Made by a program: the position numbers and the translations under genes
Part shown: positions 34,844 to 45,870 of the stretch, piece by piece
Layout: each line of letters starts with the position of its first letter
How positions within the stretch are numbered: the first letter of the stretch is position 1
Notes under the pieces: generated by a model
Database searches by the model: none
Told to the model about the DNA's origin: nothing
Seen by the model: only the letters and a program-made list of their open reading frames with translations
From: Cololabis saira
Lineage: Eukaryota > Chordata > Actinopteri > Beloniformes > Belonidae
DNA length: 64,000 nucleotides
Reading direction: 5' to 3'
NCBI RefSeq assembly: GCF_033807715.1
Contig: NC_084587.1
Location: 20,817,017-20,881,016 of the forward strand

Positions 34844-35394
34844 TGCGGTTACATGCACATCTACATCAAGCTATTGGCAACAATCTAGCTAAGGATTAAA
34901 TTGGAGTTTCAGAGAAATCCAAGTATACATGCGCAAGAAGTCAGACAATCGATTATTGAGTGAGGTGCCTTCGACTCCGCGACACTAGGTGACGCCACAG
35001 GCACTTTCACGTTGGCATTCTTCTGGTACAATCAGTAAACAAGCGGGAAAGCAGACAACAACATGGTGAAAAAAATGGATGCGAATGATGCAGCAGCTCT
35101 GTAAATTTCATATATACAAAGCCTGATCATGTTGCAGGTAAGATGCACACAAAGTATTCCTCTTCTTCTGTTACCGTGTTGTTGTGATGCTGTGACTGTT
35201 ATTATTCCCGCTCCCAAGACTGGCACTTCCGGGAGGGGGAGTCCCGGGGCAGTCAGTAGCTCGGCTAAGCCTGGGTTGTGTATACATGCCCAAATAACTC
35301 GGATTACGACCCACCATTATACATGGCTTTTAAAAATTCGATATCGGTCGGATTAAGGCAACAATTTAGCTTTCTGTTAATACATGTAAACGTA
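34844..35394. mobile_element. MITE-like element with degenerate terminal inverted repeats
   Basis: The left end TGCGGTTACATGCACAT and the right end, read in reverse TACGTTTACATGTATT, form imperfect inverted repeats. Subterminal parts also match (GGCAACAATCTAG against TTGTTGCC in reverse). The GTTTACATGCA terminus is common in fish hAT-like MITEs. No clear target-site duplication is visible. The interior contains a GC-rich patch near 35230. Confidence 0.55.
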
Positions 35395-36950
35395 CTGAGT
35401 GTATAAGGACTGCTTCAGGCAGGACATGCTAAAATAACCATCAAAACCCAACTACCAGCAGCTATCAACAAAAAAGTACTTGTACCAACAGCTTAAGCAA
35501 TTGAGAGATGCAGAAACAACTTCAATTTGCCACAATTCTCACCACTCTCACCTGTCTTAAGATCTTAAGTTATGCAATCAAAGAACCAAGTCTGTGAACT
35601 TTAGGCAAACCGGCTGAGCCTTATTTATTGCAAGATTCAGAGAGTCTGTCTCATCATCAAGGGTCCAGAAAATCATCTATGCAGGCGGACGAGCGCTCCT
35701 TTGTCTCTGACTGCTCTGTGAAACCACTGTTCAGTGAATTGGCACTGAACTGCCAATCATTAGTCACCTCCGGTCAAATATTACCTGAGATTTTGGTCTT
35801 TTGCCTTTTTTCATCCAACAGTGAAACAGTTATTCTATCTACCGTTGATCTTTTTTTTTGACTCCCCATGTTATTGACCTTTCCAAATGTCTTCTGATCT
35901 TCTATGGGATACCCCCCTTTTTGTAGTCAGACTGTAGGCCTCAGTTCACATCACAGGTATTGCTTTGTGTTTGTTTGTGGTTCCTAAAAGGCAAGTGAGA
36001 AGTCCTTCACAGGAGGGTTGTCTGTTCTGCATTAGGACCGACGATCCTCCGGATCACTCCCAGGTCAATAGACAGACTGAGCAAGCTAACTAACAACTGA
36101 AATTTATTTTTTCTTTCGTAACCTAGTTCAATAAATTGCATGAAATACTTGTGTTCCCAAAGTACCCACTAAGTACTATTAGTATTTACTGCTTGTGGTT
36201 CCTCTGCCCCCTCTTTTGGCCTCTCCTCTCCCCAAAGATAGATTACATCCAAGACAGCCTATGACCGATGGATGGGGGGCACAAGCCTGAGTCTTTGGAG
36301 AAATATGCGCTTATGAAATCATAAATATTATCTCTAACACTAATTAGCATTAAGAGCACTGGTGATTTTATTTATCACATTTAGCCGCAATTAACAACCA
36401 GAGCCTTGAGAAGAACATGAGGCAGATACGCAGGACATGTTTTCCACGTCAAGGCCGTAAACCCATAACACTTTGCTGGTTGAGGCAGCCCCACTGGGGG
36501 AATAAGTAATTGTGCCTGAGAAATTTTAATTACTCTGAAATGCAGTATAAAATTATAGTACCTTGTTTTCAGGCAGACGTAACATGGCTGTAGCGCTAGG
36601 GTCATGGTAGAGTGTTGTGGGTCCAGTAATAGTTTTTTGAAGACCAGACAACCTAAATTCTCTGGGTTTTTCATTGTTTCTAAAAGGCAAGACAGAACCT
36701 TCATTATTCAGACATTGCATTCAAAAGCTAATGTGCAGTGTGTTATTCTCCACACATGATTTGCTTATGTCTGCCTGTGCTTGCTATGTTATGCCAAAGG
36801 GCTAATTTATTTAATTTTAAAGCTTAAAGTCATCTTTGTGCTATGCTAACTGGTTGCTATCTTAAAGGTTCAGAGACTTTTTTTGATTTCAAGGTAAAAT
36901 TCAGACAAATATACCAATTTCTAAACTGAATATAATACATCATAGTGGCA
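35395..36950. other. Unique region, includes an enhancer-like block
   Basis: No gene is supported. The part from 36290 to 36560 is listed separately because of its homeodomain-type motif content. Confidence 0.35.
36290..36560. promoter_or_regulatory. Enhancer-like non-coding block (inference)
   Basis: This contains CACTAATTAGCATTAAG, CGCAATTAACAACC, AATAAGTAATTGTGCC and TTTTAATTACTC, four homeodomain-type AT cores in 270 bases. The sequence is otherwise non-repetitive. No open frame looks coding. Confidence 0.28.
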
Positions 36951-37048
36951 AATCTGTACATATGTATGTGTATATGTATGTGTTTATACATACAGTATGC
37001 TGAGTATTGTTATAACTGATGGTTATGGAAAATAAAAAAAAAAAAAAA

Positions 37049-37094
37049 ATATATATATATATAAATATATATATATATTAAAAAATAATAATAC

Positions 37095-37171
<77 letters not shown>

Positions 37172-37215
37172 TACACATAATAATAATAAATATATATATA
37201 TATATATATATAAAC
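37049..37215. repeat. (AT)n-rich tract, interrupted
   Basis: This consists of several AT runs with AAATA and TAATAATAA interruptions, preceded by an A-run. It precedes the retroelement-like tail at 37300-37690. Confidence 0.95.
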
Positions 37216-37299
37216 ATATATATTATCACTGCATAGGTCAAATCAACAAGATGTATATAGTATATTATAGTATTGCCTACTGACTAGTGATATATGCGA

Positions 37300-37690
37300 T
37301 TGTAGTATGCAGGATGCTACGATAATGATAATATTAATATCTATGACAATAATTACCTTATATTTCCTAATAATTGTATTTTTACGAGGTATTATTGTTA
37401 TTATTATTATGATTATTATTATTATGAAACTTGTATTACTACTACAGTTACTGTTTTATATTGGTACTACCACTGTTATTATCATCATTGCATTACTCCA
37501 TAGATCATATATATATCTAGGAAGCATGATGTGTATATATATAAGGATATGGCAAAAGGGTGCATTTAAATAAGCATAGGCTTCTTCCCACTCCTTTTGA
37601 ACAAGGACATTGTCTTTCTTTTGCATTGTCCTTGGTTTTATTCCTGTATTGTATTTTCTGTATGTTCAAATAAGCTTTCAAACAAAAACA
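37300..37690 (+). mobile_element. Retroelement-like 3' tail, second copy
   Basis: ATT/ATTATT-rich text is followed by TTTAAATAAGCATAGGCTTC, TTCCCACTCCTTTTGAAC and a tail TATGTTCAAATAAGC ending in AAACAAAAACAAAA. It parallels 1652-1885. The microsatellites upstream are probably part of the same element, as in the first copy. Confidence 0.5.
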
Positions 37691-38763
37691 AAATATCTAG
37701 TTCAACAAAGGCAAGTAAAAACATGTATAACATGTAGATCTGAAACTCCAGCAGCTGGAAACATTACCACTCTCCATGCATAAGGTACTTTGAGTGGTCT
37801 GACGCAAGCAGAACAAAGTGTGGTTGGTTAAAGGAGACGAGATGGAGGGGGTGAATTAAGCACAGTTCAAAAAGGAAGGGGTTGAGATATCCTGGGCACA
37901 TGGGGCTGATAGCGGTGGTGGGGCCAGTGGTCTCATCGCTAATTATCTTTATTGTGCTTCCCTGGCAGTTTTTCTGTGCGGGGCCTGTCATTGGCTTTTG
38001 TGTGAGGAGCTCTCCAGAGTCCTCCTATGTGGCCTCTGGCTAATAACTGCTGAAGGAATCGCTACCAGGCCACACACGCTTGGCTCTGTTGTGTTTCAGT
38101 CCCTGTTGGATTACCAAATACCCCAGCCAGGAATATGTGAGTAAGGACTGGTCCAACCACCACACTACGAGCTTGACTAAAAATAATTTGTTGGTTTTAG
38201 AATAAAGGCTTTGGGAGATTTTTGTAGATGATCACAATTCATGATGAGTGAACTTTTGCCTGAGATCAGGCCTCAGATGAGAGCCTCTTCCTTACTTGCT
38301 TCCCTATAGTTTTTAATGTCACATTAGGGAACAAAGACATTAAAACCTCTGCCTTAGAAATGTCCCGCCTTAAATTAACTTTTTCTCAAATTCTTGCATG
38401 CACAATTTGTGTCTGATACTCAGAAGGACTCCACTGTGAGCGTTTCGATGACTTGCATTTCTCTGAGATCTCTTAACCACGTGGTTGTTGCTGGAGTTTG
38501 CATCACTTCAGAAAATGTATTTTTTTGTGAAGCTCATGAAGGAAAACCTATCAAATTAAGACTGGCGTGATGTGTTAGCAGAAAATCAGTAAACAACATT
38601 AATTTCAAATGAAACAGCAAGAAACTATGAAGTGACTAAAAGTGATACTTCAATCAAGGTGATGCAGTTCTCAAGGGGAGGTCGGATTTGAATTTAATCC
38701 TGAGCTGATGACTCATTAATTTGGCATTATTATTTCACCATCTATCATATTTGCAGAAAATCC
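37691..38763. other. Unique sequence with an enhancer-like block
   Basis: No gene is seen. 37880-38090 is called separately. A TGACTCATTAATTTGGC segment (AP-1-like plus AT core) lies near 38709. Confidence 0.35.
37880..38090. promoter_or_regulatory. Enhancer-like non-coding block (inference)
   Basis: This block contains CATCGCTAATTATCTTTATT followed by GCCTGTCATTGGCTTTTGTG and GGCTAATAACTGC. It is well-mixed and repeat-free with no coding frame. The texture is typical of a deeply conserved element, which only alignment could show. Confidence 0.28.
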
Positions 38764-38787
38764 TTTTTTTTTTTTTTTTTTTTTTTT
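38764..38787. repeat. Poly-T tract, 24 bases
   Basis: This is an uninterrupted T-run. No retroelement sequence is recognisable next to it. Confidence 0.9.
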
Positions 38788-39484
38788 GAAGTTTATTGAT
38801 TCTTTAGATTCTGAGTAAATGTACTTGGGCTACGCAGGCTGTGAAATGCTAAGACGGTCTGCGAGGCTGCCAACTCAGTAGAGAAGACCTCTTTTCTGTA
38901 GACTTACAAAAAGTTAACACAAATGGCAGTTGATCTTTGTCGCTTCAGGGGAAAACACATGCCATAAGAGAAGCCAGATATAGTTTGAAAGCACCCAGAG
39001 ATCATACAGTGTCTTTATCATCAAAAAAGTGTCCACATGGATATACTTAATGGGTATAACTTGGATGAATTATTCAAACATTCCCCCTATGCCTCTCTGA
39101 AGCAAGTGAATCCACAACACACAAGTGGACACGGCAAAAGGCTATCACGTCTCTATGTCTTTACATGCCAGATTTATCCCTAGTGTTTCCTAGAGGTTGA
39201 TCAGAATTTTTTAAAGCCAACTGGACTTTTGAGAGGGAGTAGAAATGTAGCTTGTGGCGGACCTTTTCCCTCACCGAACTGAAATATTAAATCAAAGTGT
39301 TTTCAAATTAAAGTTAAACATCACTTGGTGATTTTATATGACAGAGGTAATATTTTGACCATCAAAGTTGCTTTAATAACATGTTTACTGTTTGGATTTT
39401 ACAATTTCTTAAACTCCCAACCATCTTCAAGTTCAGTTGCTCACAGATAAGCACCTACTCTGTGATAGTCTGTTCAAGGTATAC

Positions 39485-39579
39485 TTCCCCAGTCACCCCT
39501 CCACCCATTGACCAGCGGCTGTTGCGATGGGCTCCAGCCTCCATGTGACCCTGAACAGATGGATGGATGGATGGATGGA
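39485..39579 (+). mobile_element. Fish dispersed repeat tail with (GGAT)n end
   Basis: GCGATGGGCTCCAGCCTCCA, TGTGACCCTGAACAGATGG and then GGAT units form the 3' end of the same family as 8177-8272, in the opposite orientation. The GGAT run is its usual simple-repeat tail. Confidence 0.75.
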
Positions 39580-39741
39580 AGGTCAATAACATGAAAAGAA
39601 GTGTGTACTATTCTGTGACTTTTAACAGTGTTCAGTTTGACAGTGATTTTACTCCCTATAGAATTGCAAAGAATTTGGAGGTTTCATACATTTACAGCCA
39701 TTAAATCATTCATCATTTAGAGTCTGACGCATCTATATACA

Positions 39742-39981
39742 CAGTAGATGAGGGATGTCGAACTCCAATCCTTGAGGGCCGTTGTCGTGCATGTTTTAGA
39801 TGTTTCCTTGCATCAACACATCTGATCGAAATGGAATGATCATCACCAGCTGGTCATCAAGGCCTGCACCTGTCTGTTAATGACACAGCCAATTGAACCA
39901 GGTGAGTTGAAGCAGGGAAACATCTAAAACACACAGGACAGCGGCTATTGAGGACTGGAATTCCACACCCCTGCCGTAGAC
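39742..39981. mobile_element. hAT-like MITE with 8-bp target duplication
   Basis: The ends are inverted: GAGGGATGTCGAACTCCAAT on the left against ATTGGAGT/GGTGTGGAATTCC-type text on the right (GGACTGGAATTCCACACCCC). Flanks are CAGTAGAT (39742-39749) and CCGTAGAC (39974-39981), matching at six of eight positions. The subterminal TGTTTTAGATGTTTCCTTGC is mirrored by GCAGGGAAACATCTAAAACA. I recognise this as a common fish MITE. It has no ORF. Confidence 0.8.
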
Positions 39982-41177
39982 AAAGCCTAATACTAGGTGT
40001 GATCTTTGGAGTTACAGGCAGCAATGAATAAACAAATAGACAGAAACAGAAATCAGTGAATGGGTTGTAACGCTTGCAAATCCAAATGAATCATCATGAT
40101 ATAAAAGACCTTGTATGATTCTATATGTATGCATGAACAGGCCTCTTAGTGAGCTGTCAGCTCTACAATTATTTGAAAATTTCCTTTTACAATCACACTA
40201 TTTATATATTTTTTTTTTCACTTGGACATTTAGTTTAGAGAAGTGGACTTAGCTGGTACAATCAGCTAAGAACTGGCCTCATGTGTAGTTAATCTTCATG
40301 GCCCTTTTATTGCTCTTAGAAGAGAAAATATACACACCTGCTGTGAACTTTCAAATCATACCGATTGACCGACTTTTTGAAGATACTGCCACATGTGGCC
40401 TGTGTAACATGACCGGTAAAGAGGGAGCTCAGCTAAAGCTCAGTGGGGCTCCCACTTTGATAGCAAACCCAACATGGCTTATTGTGACAACGCGTCACAG
40501 GGGGTCTGTGTGAAGATAATCTCTAATAAGGCATGTAACTCTGCTCCTGATGAAGCAGCAGGGTTCTATGTTGATCTTCACAGAATTCCTTGTAGTGACT
40601 GATTTTGATGGTGTCTTAAGATGCTTAAACCAGAAACATTTATGAGCTACAAGCATGTTCTCAAGCACTCTCCAGGTAATTGCCGATTCTTCGTCTGTTT
40701 AATAAATTATTTCATTTGAGTGCCTTTGCCTTTGGAACCTAAATATAGTCTAATTTCAAATCTGTTGGAAGTCAATAAAAAAAACAATACATGATATGTA
40801 GTTAATCATATCCACAGCTTACCAAACTGCATTTTATTAGTTTGTTTAATTGATCCAGCAATCCTGGGAATGTCATTGAGTTAAAAAACCCTTTTCAAAC
40901 ATATGTAGAGAGGAAGGAATAGGAATGGGAAGGTTACTTCTCTGCTTTATTCAAATTAAGTTATTCTGGCAAAATATTATGAGGACTTCCAATGCTCACT
41001 TAAGCAGACTGTGGCTATGTTTGTTGTCCCCAGAACTCAGATCAGTCCCTTGAAAACTAACGCCATGTCCCTTTCTCTGAAAAGAACCGCATGCTTCCTT
41101 CAGGTGAAGGTGGAGAGTCTGCTTTAAGTGGACAAGTTCAGGTATCTATATGGCGTTGCTCATGGTCATGTGGCCAC
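39982..41177. other. Unique AT-rich sequence
   Basis: No gene or repeat is recognised. Confidence 0.4.
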
Positions 41178-41393
41178 TTAAAGGGGACCTATTATAAAAA
41201 ACACGTTTTTTCTTGCTTTAACATATATAAAGTGGTCTCCACTCAGCCTGCCAACTCAGAGAAGGAGGAATGCAGCCAAATCCTGCAGGGTCTGTACACC
41301 CCGCCCGGGGAATCCTTCCAGTGTCATGTGACTTTTACGAGCCGTTCAGATTCTGCTCCCGTCGTGAGTCATGACGGGAGCAGATTTCCATAG

Positions 41394-41887
41394 GTCGCCC
41401 TCCGCTGCGTGAAACCACGCCCACAACTAACTCCGCCGGCCGGAGCTTCCGCCATTGTTCAGAAGCGGTGTATCGTGTGGCTGTTTGAACAACGAGGGAC
41501 AGTAAAAATTAGGTTTTGCATCGACACTTACCCTCATAAAAGGATCAGTACCAACAGTACGGACCCGGCAACTGCACACGAGTCAGCGGTAAGTGACGTT
41601 AATTTTTTATGTTATTTATATTGGTCTACAAGTATGATCTTTGCATGGGCTAAGTATTTAGCTTAGCTCTGGAGCACCGGAGCACCGGAGCCACTCACTG
41701 GACCGGACCGGTGAGCAGCTCTGGCGGCTCCAGTGTTACCTAACGGAGCCACCCACCCGTTAGGTAACACCGGAGCTCTATTAGTAATACATTTTTCTTC
41801 TGTTTATGGTTTCAGATCTTCCAAGCACCTGAAGTTGTTCAACGACACCTTCAGAAGATGCACGGTCCTTCCTTGAGCCAGCAATAA
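41394..41887 (+). pseudogene. Spliced ORF fragment inside the Kolobok-like element
   Basis: An open frame runs from 41394 (after an in-frame TAG at 41391) to a strong donor at 41588/41589 (CAGCG|GTAAGTGACG). The 227-base intron ends at TTATGGTTTCAG (41815). Splicing joins the frames in phase, giving ...TDPATAHESA then IFQAPEVVQRHLQKMHGPSL and a stop TAA at 41885-41887. AATAAA follows at 41939-41944. No ATG is seen in the first exon's frame, so the true start is missing or upstream. No known transposase motif is visible. It may be the end of an element-encoded protein or a transposon-derived non-coding transcript. Confidence 0.4.
41733..41770. repeat. Hairpin inside the transposon intron
   Basis: GTGTTACCTAACGG (41733-41746) and its exact reverse complement (41757-41770) are separated by ten bases. 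The stem continues imperfectly through GGCTCC and GGAGC. Its function is unknown. Confidence 0.9.
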
Positions 41888-41938
41888 TGCATACATGTTA
41901 TTTATATACAACTTATGTTTTTTTTTTTTTTTTTTAAC

Positions 41939-41944
41939 AATAAA
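41939..41944 (+). terminator. Polyadenylation signal AATAAA in the TTAA element
   Basis: AATAAA lies 52 bases after the stop of the spliced frame, after a T-run, and is followed within 30 bases by a GTGTTGTGATTT stretch that could serve as a GU-rich downstream element. Confidence 0.45.
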
Positions 41945-42113
41945 GTTGCCATTTGTGAAAATTCAGTGTTGTGATTTCTTTACAGTTAGCATGATTCATT
42001 TGTCTTGTAACATAAGAAATTAAATGATGAGGAATCGAAGTAAATAACTGTGATGTACCTGTTTAGAATTCAATGAAATCTTCCTGTGTGAATTAGTGTG
42101 AAGACGAGGTAAC

Positions 42114-42206
42114 TAAAGGCTGATTTATGGTTCTGCGTTACACCAACGCAGAGCCTACGGCGTAGGGTACGCGTCGATTTAACGCAGAACCGTAATTCAG
42201 GCTTTA
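42114..42206. mobile_element. Nested 93-bp palindromic MITE
   Basis: TAAAGGCTGATTTATGGTTC and GAACCGTAATTCAGGCTTTA form imperfect arms, with TGCGTTA and TAACGCA also paired. I recognise the arm as a frequent fish repeat. It sits inside the larger TTAA element, so it is the younger insertion if the boundaries are right. Confidence 0.65.
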
Positions 42207-43459
42207 AGATCCCAGGGAGTCATTTACACCGTGTCATAAATGCATGCGAGCGTCCGACTATCGGGTCGAGCTGCGTGACATCGGACGCTCTCTGTCCACA
42301 CTGAAACCATTAAACTCGCGGCCAGTTAGGACAGTCCAATAGAAAATAAAGCAATGGAATTGATTTTGTCGCTGACGCTCGCTCGCATCGCTTTAATAGT
42401 GTATAATAGTGAGCGAGGCTTTGTTCCCTCCCCTGCTACACGTCATTCAGGCAGCCAATCAGCACAGAGCCTCATTATCATAGCCTCCCCTCCCCTCAGA
42501 ATCCCTAGAGAAGGAGGTTAGAAGCGGTAAAAATAAAGACATGGCTCAGAGGTTGAATTTTTGATTTATGTAGAAAAAACAAGCTTTTGATTGTTTTTAA
42601 GACATTCAAGGCCTGTTTAAAATGTACATTAAATGCCATAATAGGTCCCCTTTAACTTAACTCCACTGAAACAGGAGCCATAGCGCTTAGTTTTGCAGCT
42701 CATTTGCTTACACAAAGTATGATAAAGATTTGCACACAAGCAGGGATTTATTTAAATATTTAAAGACCAAATGTGGTGGGCTAAAGGTTTTAAGGTCAAG
42801 GTAAGGTAAAAATATATTTACCTCAGTTTGGCAACCAGTCCTTTACAACATAAAAACTAAATAAGTTACAGACATCAAAACATTTTCTCAGGGACATATA
42901 CTGATGATAAATATACTTATATATTATTATATATTATACGTAATTTTTTCATTTGGCGTTGTTGATGCTATCTCAGTAAAATATCTAATAAAGATAACTG
43001 GAAGAAATCGAAATTCCCATTGCTTTATTTTTTTTAACATTCTCATTGCTCTTCCAAGTTACATTTCAATATAATTAACCTTTTATCAACTTTAATGCAT
43101 CCTTCCGTGGATTTGGGGCCTCAAATGTAGCTTGACAAGTGTGATGCTAAACATTAATAATGCTGAATGTTTTACAAAAATGCCTACAACTGAACAATAA
43201 TATCTTTGAGATTTTCTCTCATCTGGAAGAAGGAGGGGAAGTACTCTTGTCTGAATAACAATATGTTTTATATTGCTGCTGAAACAAGGACCACTTACAC
43301 AATAAGTGCTGCTGATGATCTTACTGTCAGAGTCTGCAATTTTATGTGTTACAGATCAAATTATGAGAGACCTTGCAGTGCAGTGCTGGGGCTCAGCACG
43401 GGATTAGAGGGGAACTATCTCAAGGCTGTACTTCTCAGATAACCGCACCTAAAGCAACC

Positions 43460-43660
43460 TTTTCTCGAGCACACAATTACCCGTCCGCTCCCTCCCCCAA
43501 TCCCCTTCACCTCCCCCCTTTTGAATTTCATCAGGGGCTTAATTAGTATACAAATAAAACTTCCCTTATCTCCCTCTCGCCCTAATTGGCCTGTCTTTAG
43601 TTATGCCTGGTGAGTGTGTGTGAGAGAGCTGGGCCCCCTGTAATTAGGGTGACCGTGTTC
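43460..43660. promoter_or_regulatory. Enhancer-like non-coding block (inference)
   Basis: This block contains CACACAATTACCCGTCC, GGGGCTTAATTAGTATAC, CCTAATTGGCCTG and CTGTAATTAGGGTGACC. Four AT cores occur in 200 bases with C-rich spacers. No coding frame, no repeat. Confidence 0.3.
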
Positions 43661-43757
43661 ACCTTTCCTCTCAGACGCACGGGTGCTCAGGCACCTCATG
43701 GGGATGGAGGGGCTCTGCATTGTACTATATATTCATATGGACGAGTGTGTATTTGTA

Positions 43758-43760
<3 letters not shown>

Positions 43761-43791
<31 letters not shown>
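43761..43791. repeat. (GT)n microsatellite
   Basis: This is about 15 GT units, with a second short GT run at about 43808-43821. Confidence 0.95.
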
Positions 43792-43796
<5 letters not shown>

Positions 43797-43989
43797 GTGC
43801 ATTGGGGGTGTGTGTGTGTGTTTGCATGAAGGTGTTAGGTAAGTACGCACAGGATTATTGCGCTGCAATCATTCTTGGACCATACCAGTGGCTCTCTGAT
43901 TGGCCTAGGAGGGCTTCTGGTGCTGCTGGTTCCCACTGAATGGAAGGGGGCATCTTACTTTTTTCATTCTCTTTTCTCACTCTGCCCCA

Positions 43990-44200
43990 AATTTCCCCCC
44001 TGCGCACTAAAGTGTTTATTGATTACCTCGGCCTGCTCCTCAACAACTTAATATTGGGTGACAGTGCACTGTATTCTCATTGTAATTAGAGTTCAGGTAT
44101 GAAGTGGAGGTAAGGGGTTGTGGGCGGCAATTAGAACTTCCTCTTATTAAGCTTGATTCATCCTCCTTCTGAATAGTTCTGCCCTCTACCCTGGTTTTCA
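43990..44200. promoter_or_regulatory. Enhancer-like non-coding block (inference)
   Basis: The block includes TTTATTGATTACCTCGGCC, TCATTGTAATTAGAGTTC, GCGGCAATTAGAACTTCC and TATTAAGCTTGATTC in non-repetitive sequence, 330 bases from the previous block. The pair could form one regulatory unit. Confidence 0.28.
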
Positions 44201-45719
44201 CTGCTCTCCAATACTTTATAAAAGTGTAACAGAGCATTCAGCCTTTTTTTTAACTTTGTAACCTATGAATGATTGTGTTTACTGTCATCCCCGCAAACCC
44301 CATCCTATCCCAAACCCAACCTCCCAGATTTGCTCTTATGCAAAATATCACATCAATACCAGTAAACATTTGCTCTGAAAGCCATGCACACACTTAGACT
44401 TACAATGATAACAAAAGTGATAACAATACATCCTTTACCTGTGTGCTGGATACTCTACTTTGTCTCTTGTTCGATTGCATTATCTGGCTTTAACTTTGCT
44501 TTAAGTCTAACCTTTCAGTGGAATATATTGTAATTATTCCATCTGACATGGTGGTAGTGCTTTATAGTTTGATTTGTTAGCTAGTGGGCTGTAATAGGGA
44601 ATTCAATTGATATTAATTCGTTTGGGAGGAAAATTGCAATATAAGTGTCTATTAAAGAATGTCAATAGTGGTTTAGGTAAAATTGCAAAAATAAATGTAT
44701 CATATGGAACATGAACAGGGAAAAATATCCTTGTTTAAACCAGCTACTAATCTGGTTAATTACAAGCCTGAGCAAGGGGACTGTCCAACCCATCAACCCA
44801 CTGGATCCTCAATCGGCTGGCCTTGGAACTAATGATCTGGAGGGTGGCAGTCCAGTGGATGGGACTGAAGCCACCCTAGGACCATCCCTAAATTTGGTGT
44901 CTGCTTGTATTACAGTACAGATGGTAAATGCGTTGAAAAGGCCCAGAAAGAGCACAAAGTTATTTGCGATTTTTATACGATTTTGTTGTATTTTAGTGTG
45001 GTCATTATTCAAAAAGGGACATTGTCAAGTGCTCTGACAATATTACTCAACTTCAGTATTCATTTCAATGGCAATATTAACTTTTTACAGTTTTGATTTT
45101 AATTTAACATTGAGCAGCCAACCTTACAAAAATAAACTGACAATTGTCAGTGCAATCTTAACCATATAAGCAATAGTAATTTACATCACACTACACAAAA
45201 TACAGGGAAAGTCAGTACATCTGGTTGCTGTTTGGTTTGTTTCATAATAAGAATCTTAACTCTTAACACGGAATTCAGCTTTTTTAAATGTTTTGTAGAG
45301 TGTAGAAATATTACCCTCTGAATATTATGACAAATTGTAGCGTTTACAATGGATTTCAACTCCTGAGCCTTAACACACCCTTGAAAGACTTTGTGGTGTA
45401 CATCAGCATACTTGCATTTAAAGACACCATTCAAACTTTAAACGAGTAATAAGACTTTGGACTACAACATATTGAGCCGTATTTTGATGCAGGTTATGGT
45501 CTTTGAGAAATGGTCATTTAAATTATATGATTTCTTTTTTAATTTTTTCCCCCAAACATATGCTAGCCGATGACGTCATCCACTCTAAGCTATAATAAAT
45601 AAATAAATAATAAATCATGTTTCAGACGGGTTATAAATCCAGTAAGAGTTTATCGTATGCATGGTTTTAAAATCATTGTGTTAATGATAATTTCAGATTT
45701 TGTAAATAATATTCCAGCA

Positions 45720-45870
45720 CAGTGGCTTGGTGGTATAGCACTGTTGCCTCAAAGCGAAAATGTCCCCGGTTTGACTCCCGGGCCCGGCAGGGTCTTTCTG
45801 TGTGGAGTTTGCATGTTCTCCCCGTGCTTGCGTGGGTTCCCCTCCGGGTACTCCGGCTTCAGTTTATCTT
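45720..45870 (+). mobile_element. tRNA-derived SINE head
   Basis: An A-box-like TGGCTTGGTGG (45723-45733) and a B-box GGTTTGACTCC (45768-45778) are 34 bases apart, the tRNA spacing. CGGGCCCGGCAGGGTCTTTC, GTGTGGAGTTTGCATGTTCT and CCCGTGCTTGCGTGGGTTCC follow. Each box differs from consensus at about one base, so this is the best-preserved head of the family in the window. The expected body after 45870 is replaced by CT-rich repeats. Confidence 0.8.

Larger units (their letters stand above)
41178..42655. mobile_element. TTAA-flanked DNA transposon, 1.47 kb (Kolobok-like)
   Basis: Terminal inverted repeats AGGGGACCTATTATA (from 41182) and ATAATAGGTCCCCT (to 42651) are flanked by perfect TTAA duplications at 41178-41181 and 42652-42655. 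TTAA targets and AGGGG termini fit the Kolobok superfamily; piggyBac is the alternative. The inside has a GT-AG intron in an open frame, a polyadenylation signal (41939-41944), a hairpin (41733-41770) and a small nested palindromic MITE (42114-42206). No recognisable transposase core is present, so the element is probably non-autonomous. Confidence 0.85.
42656..45717. other. Unique region with enhancer-like blocks
   Basis: No exon is supported. Two motif-rich blocks (43460-43660, 43990-44200) and a GT tract (43761-43791) are listed separately. Confidence 0.35.
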
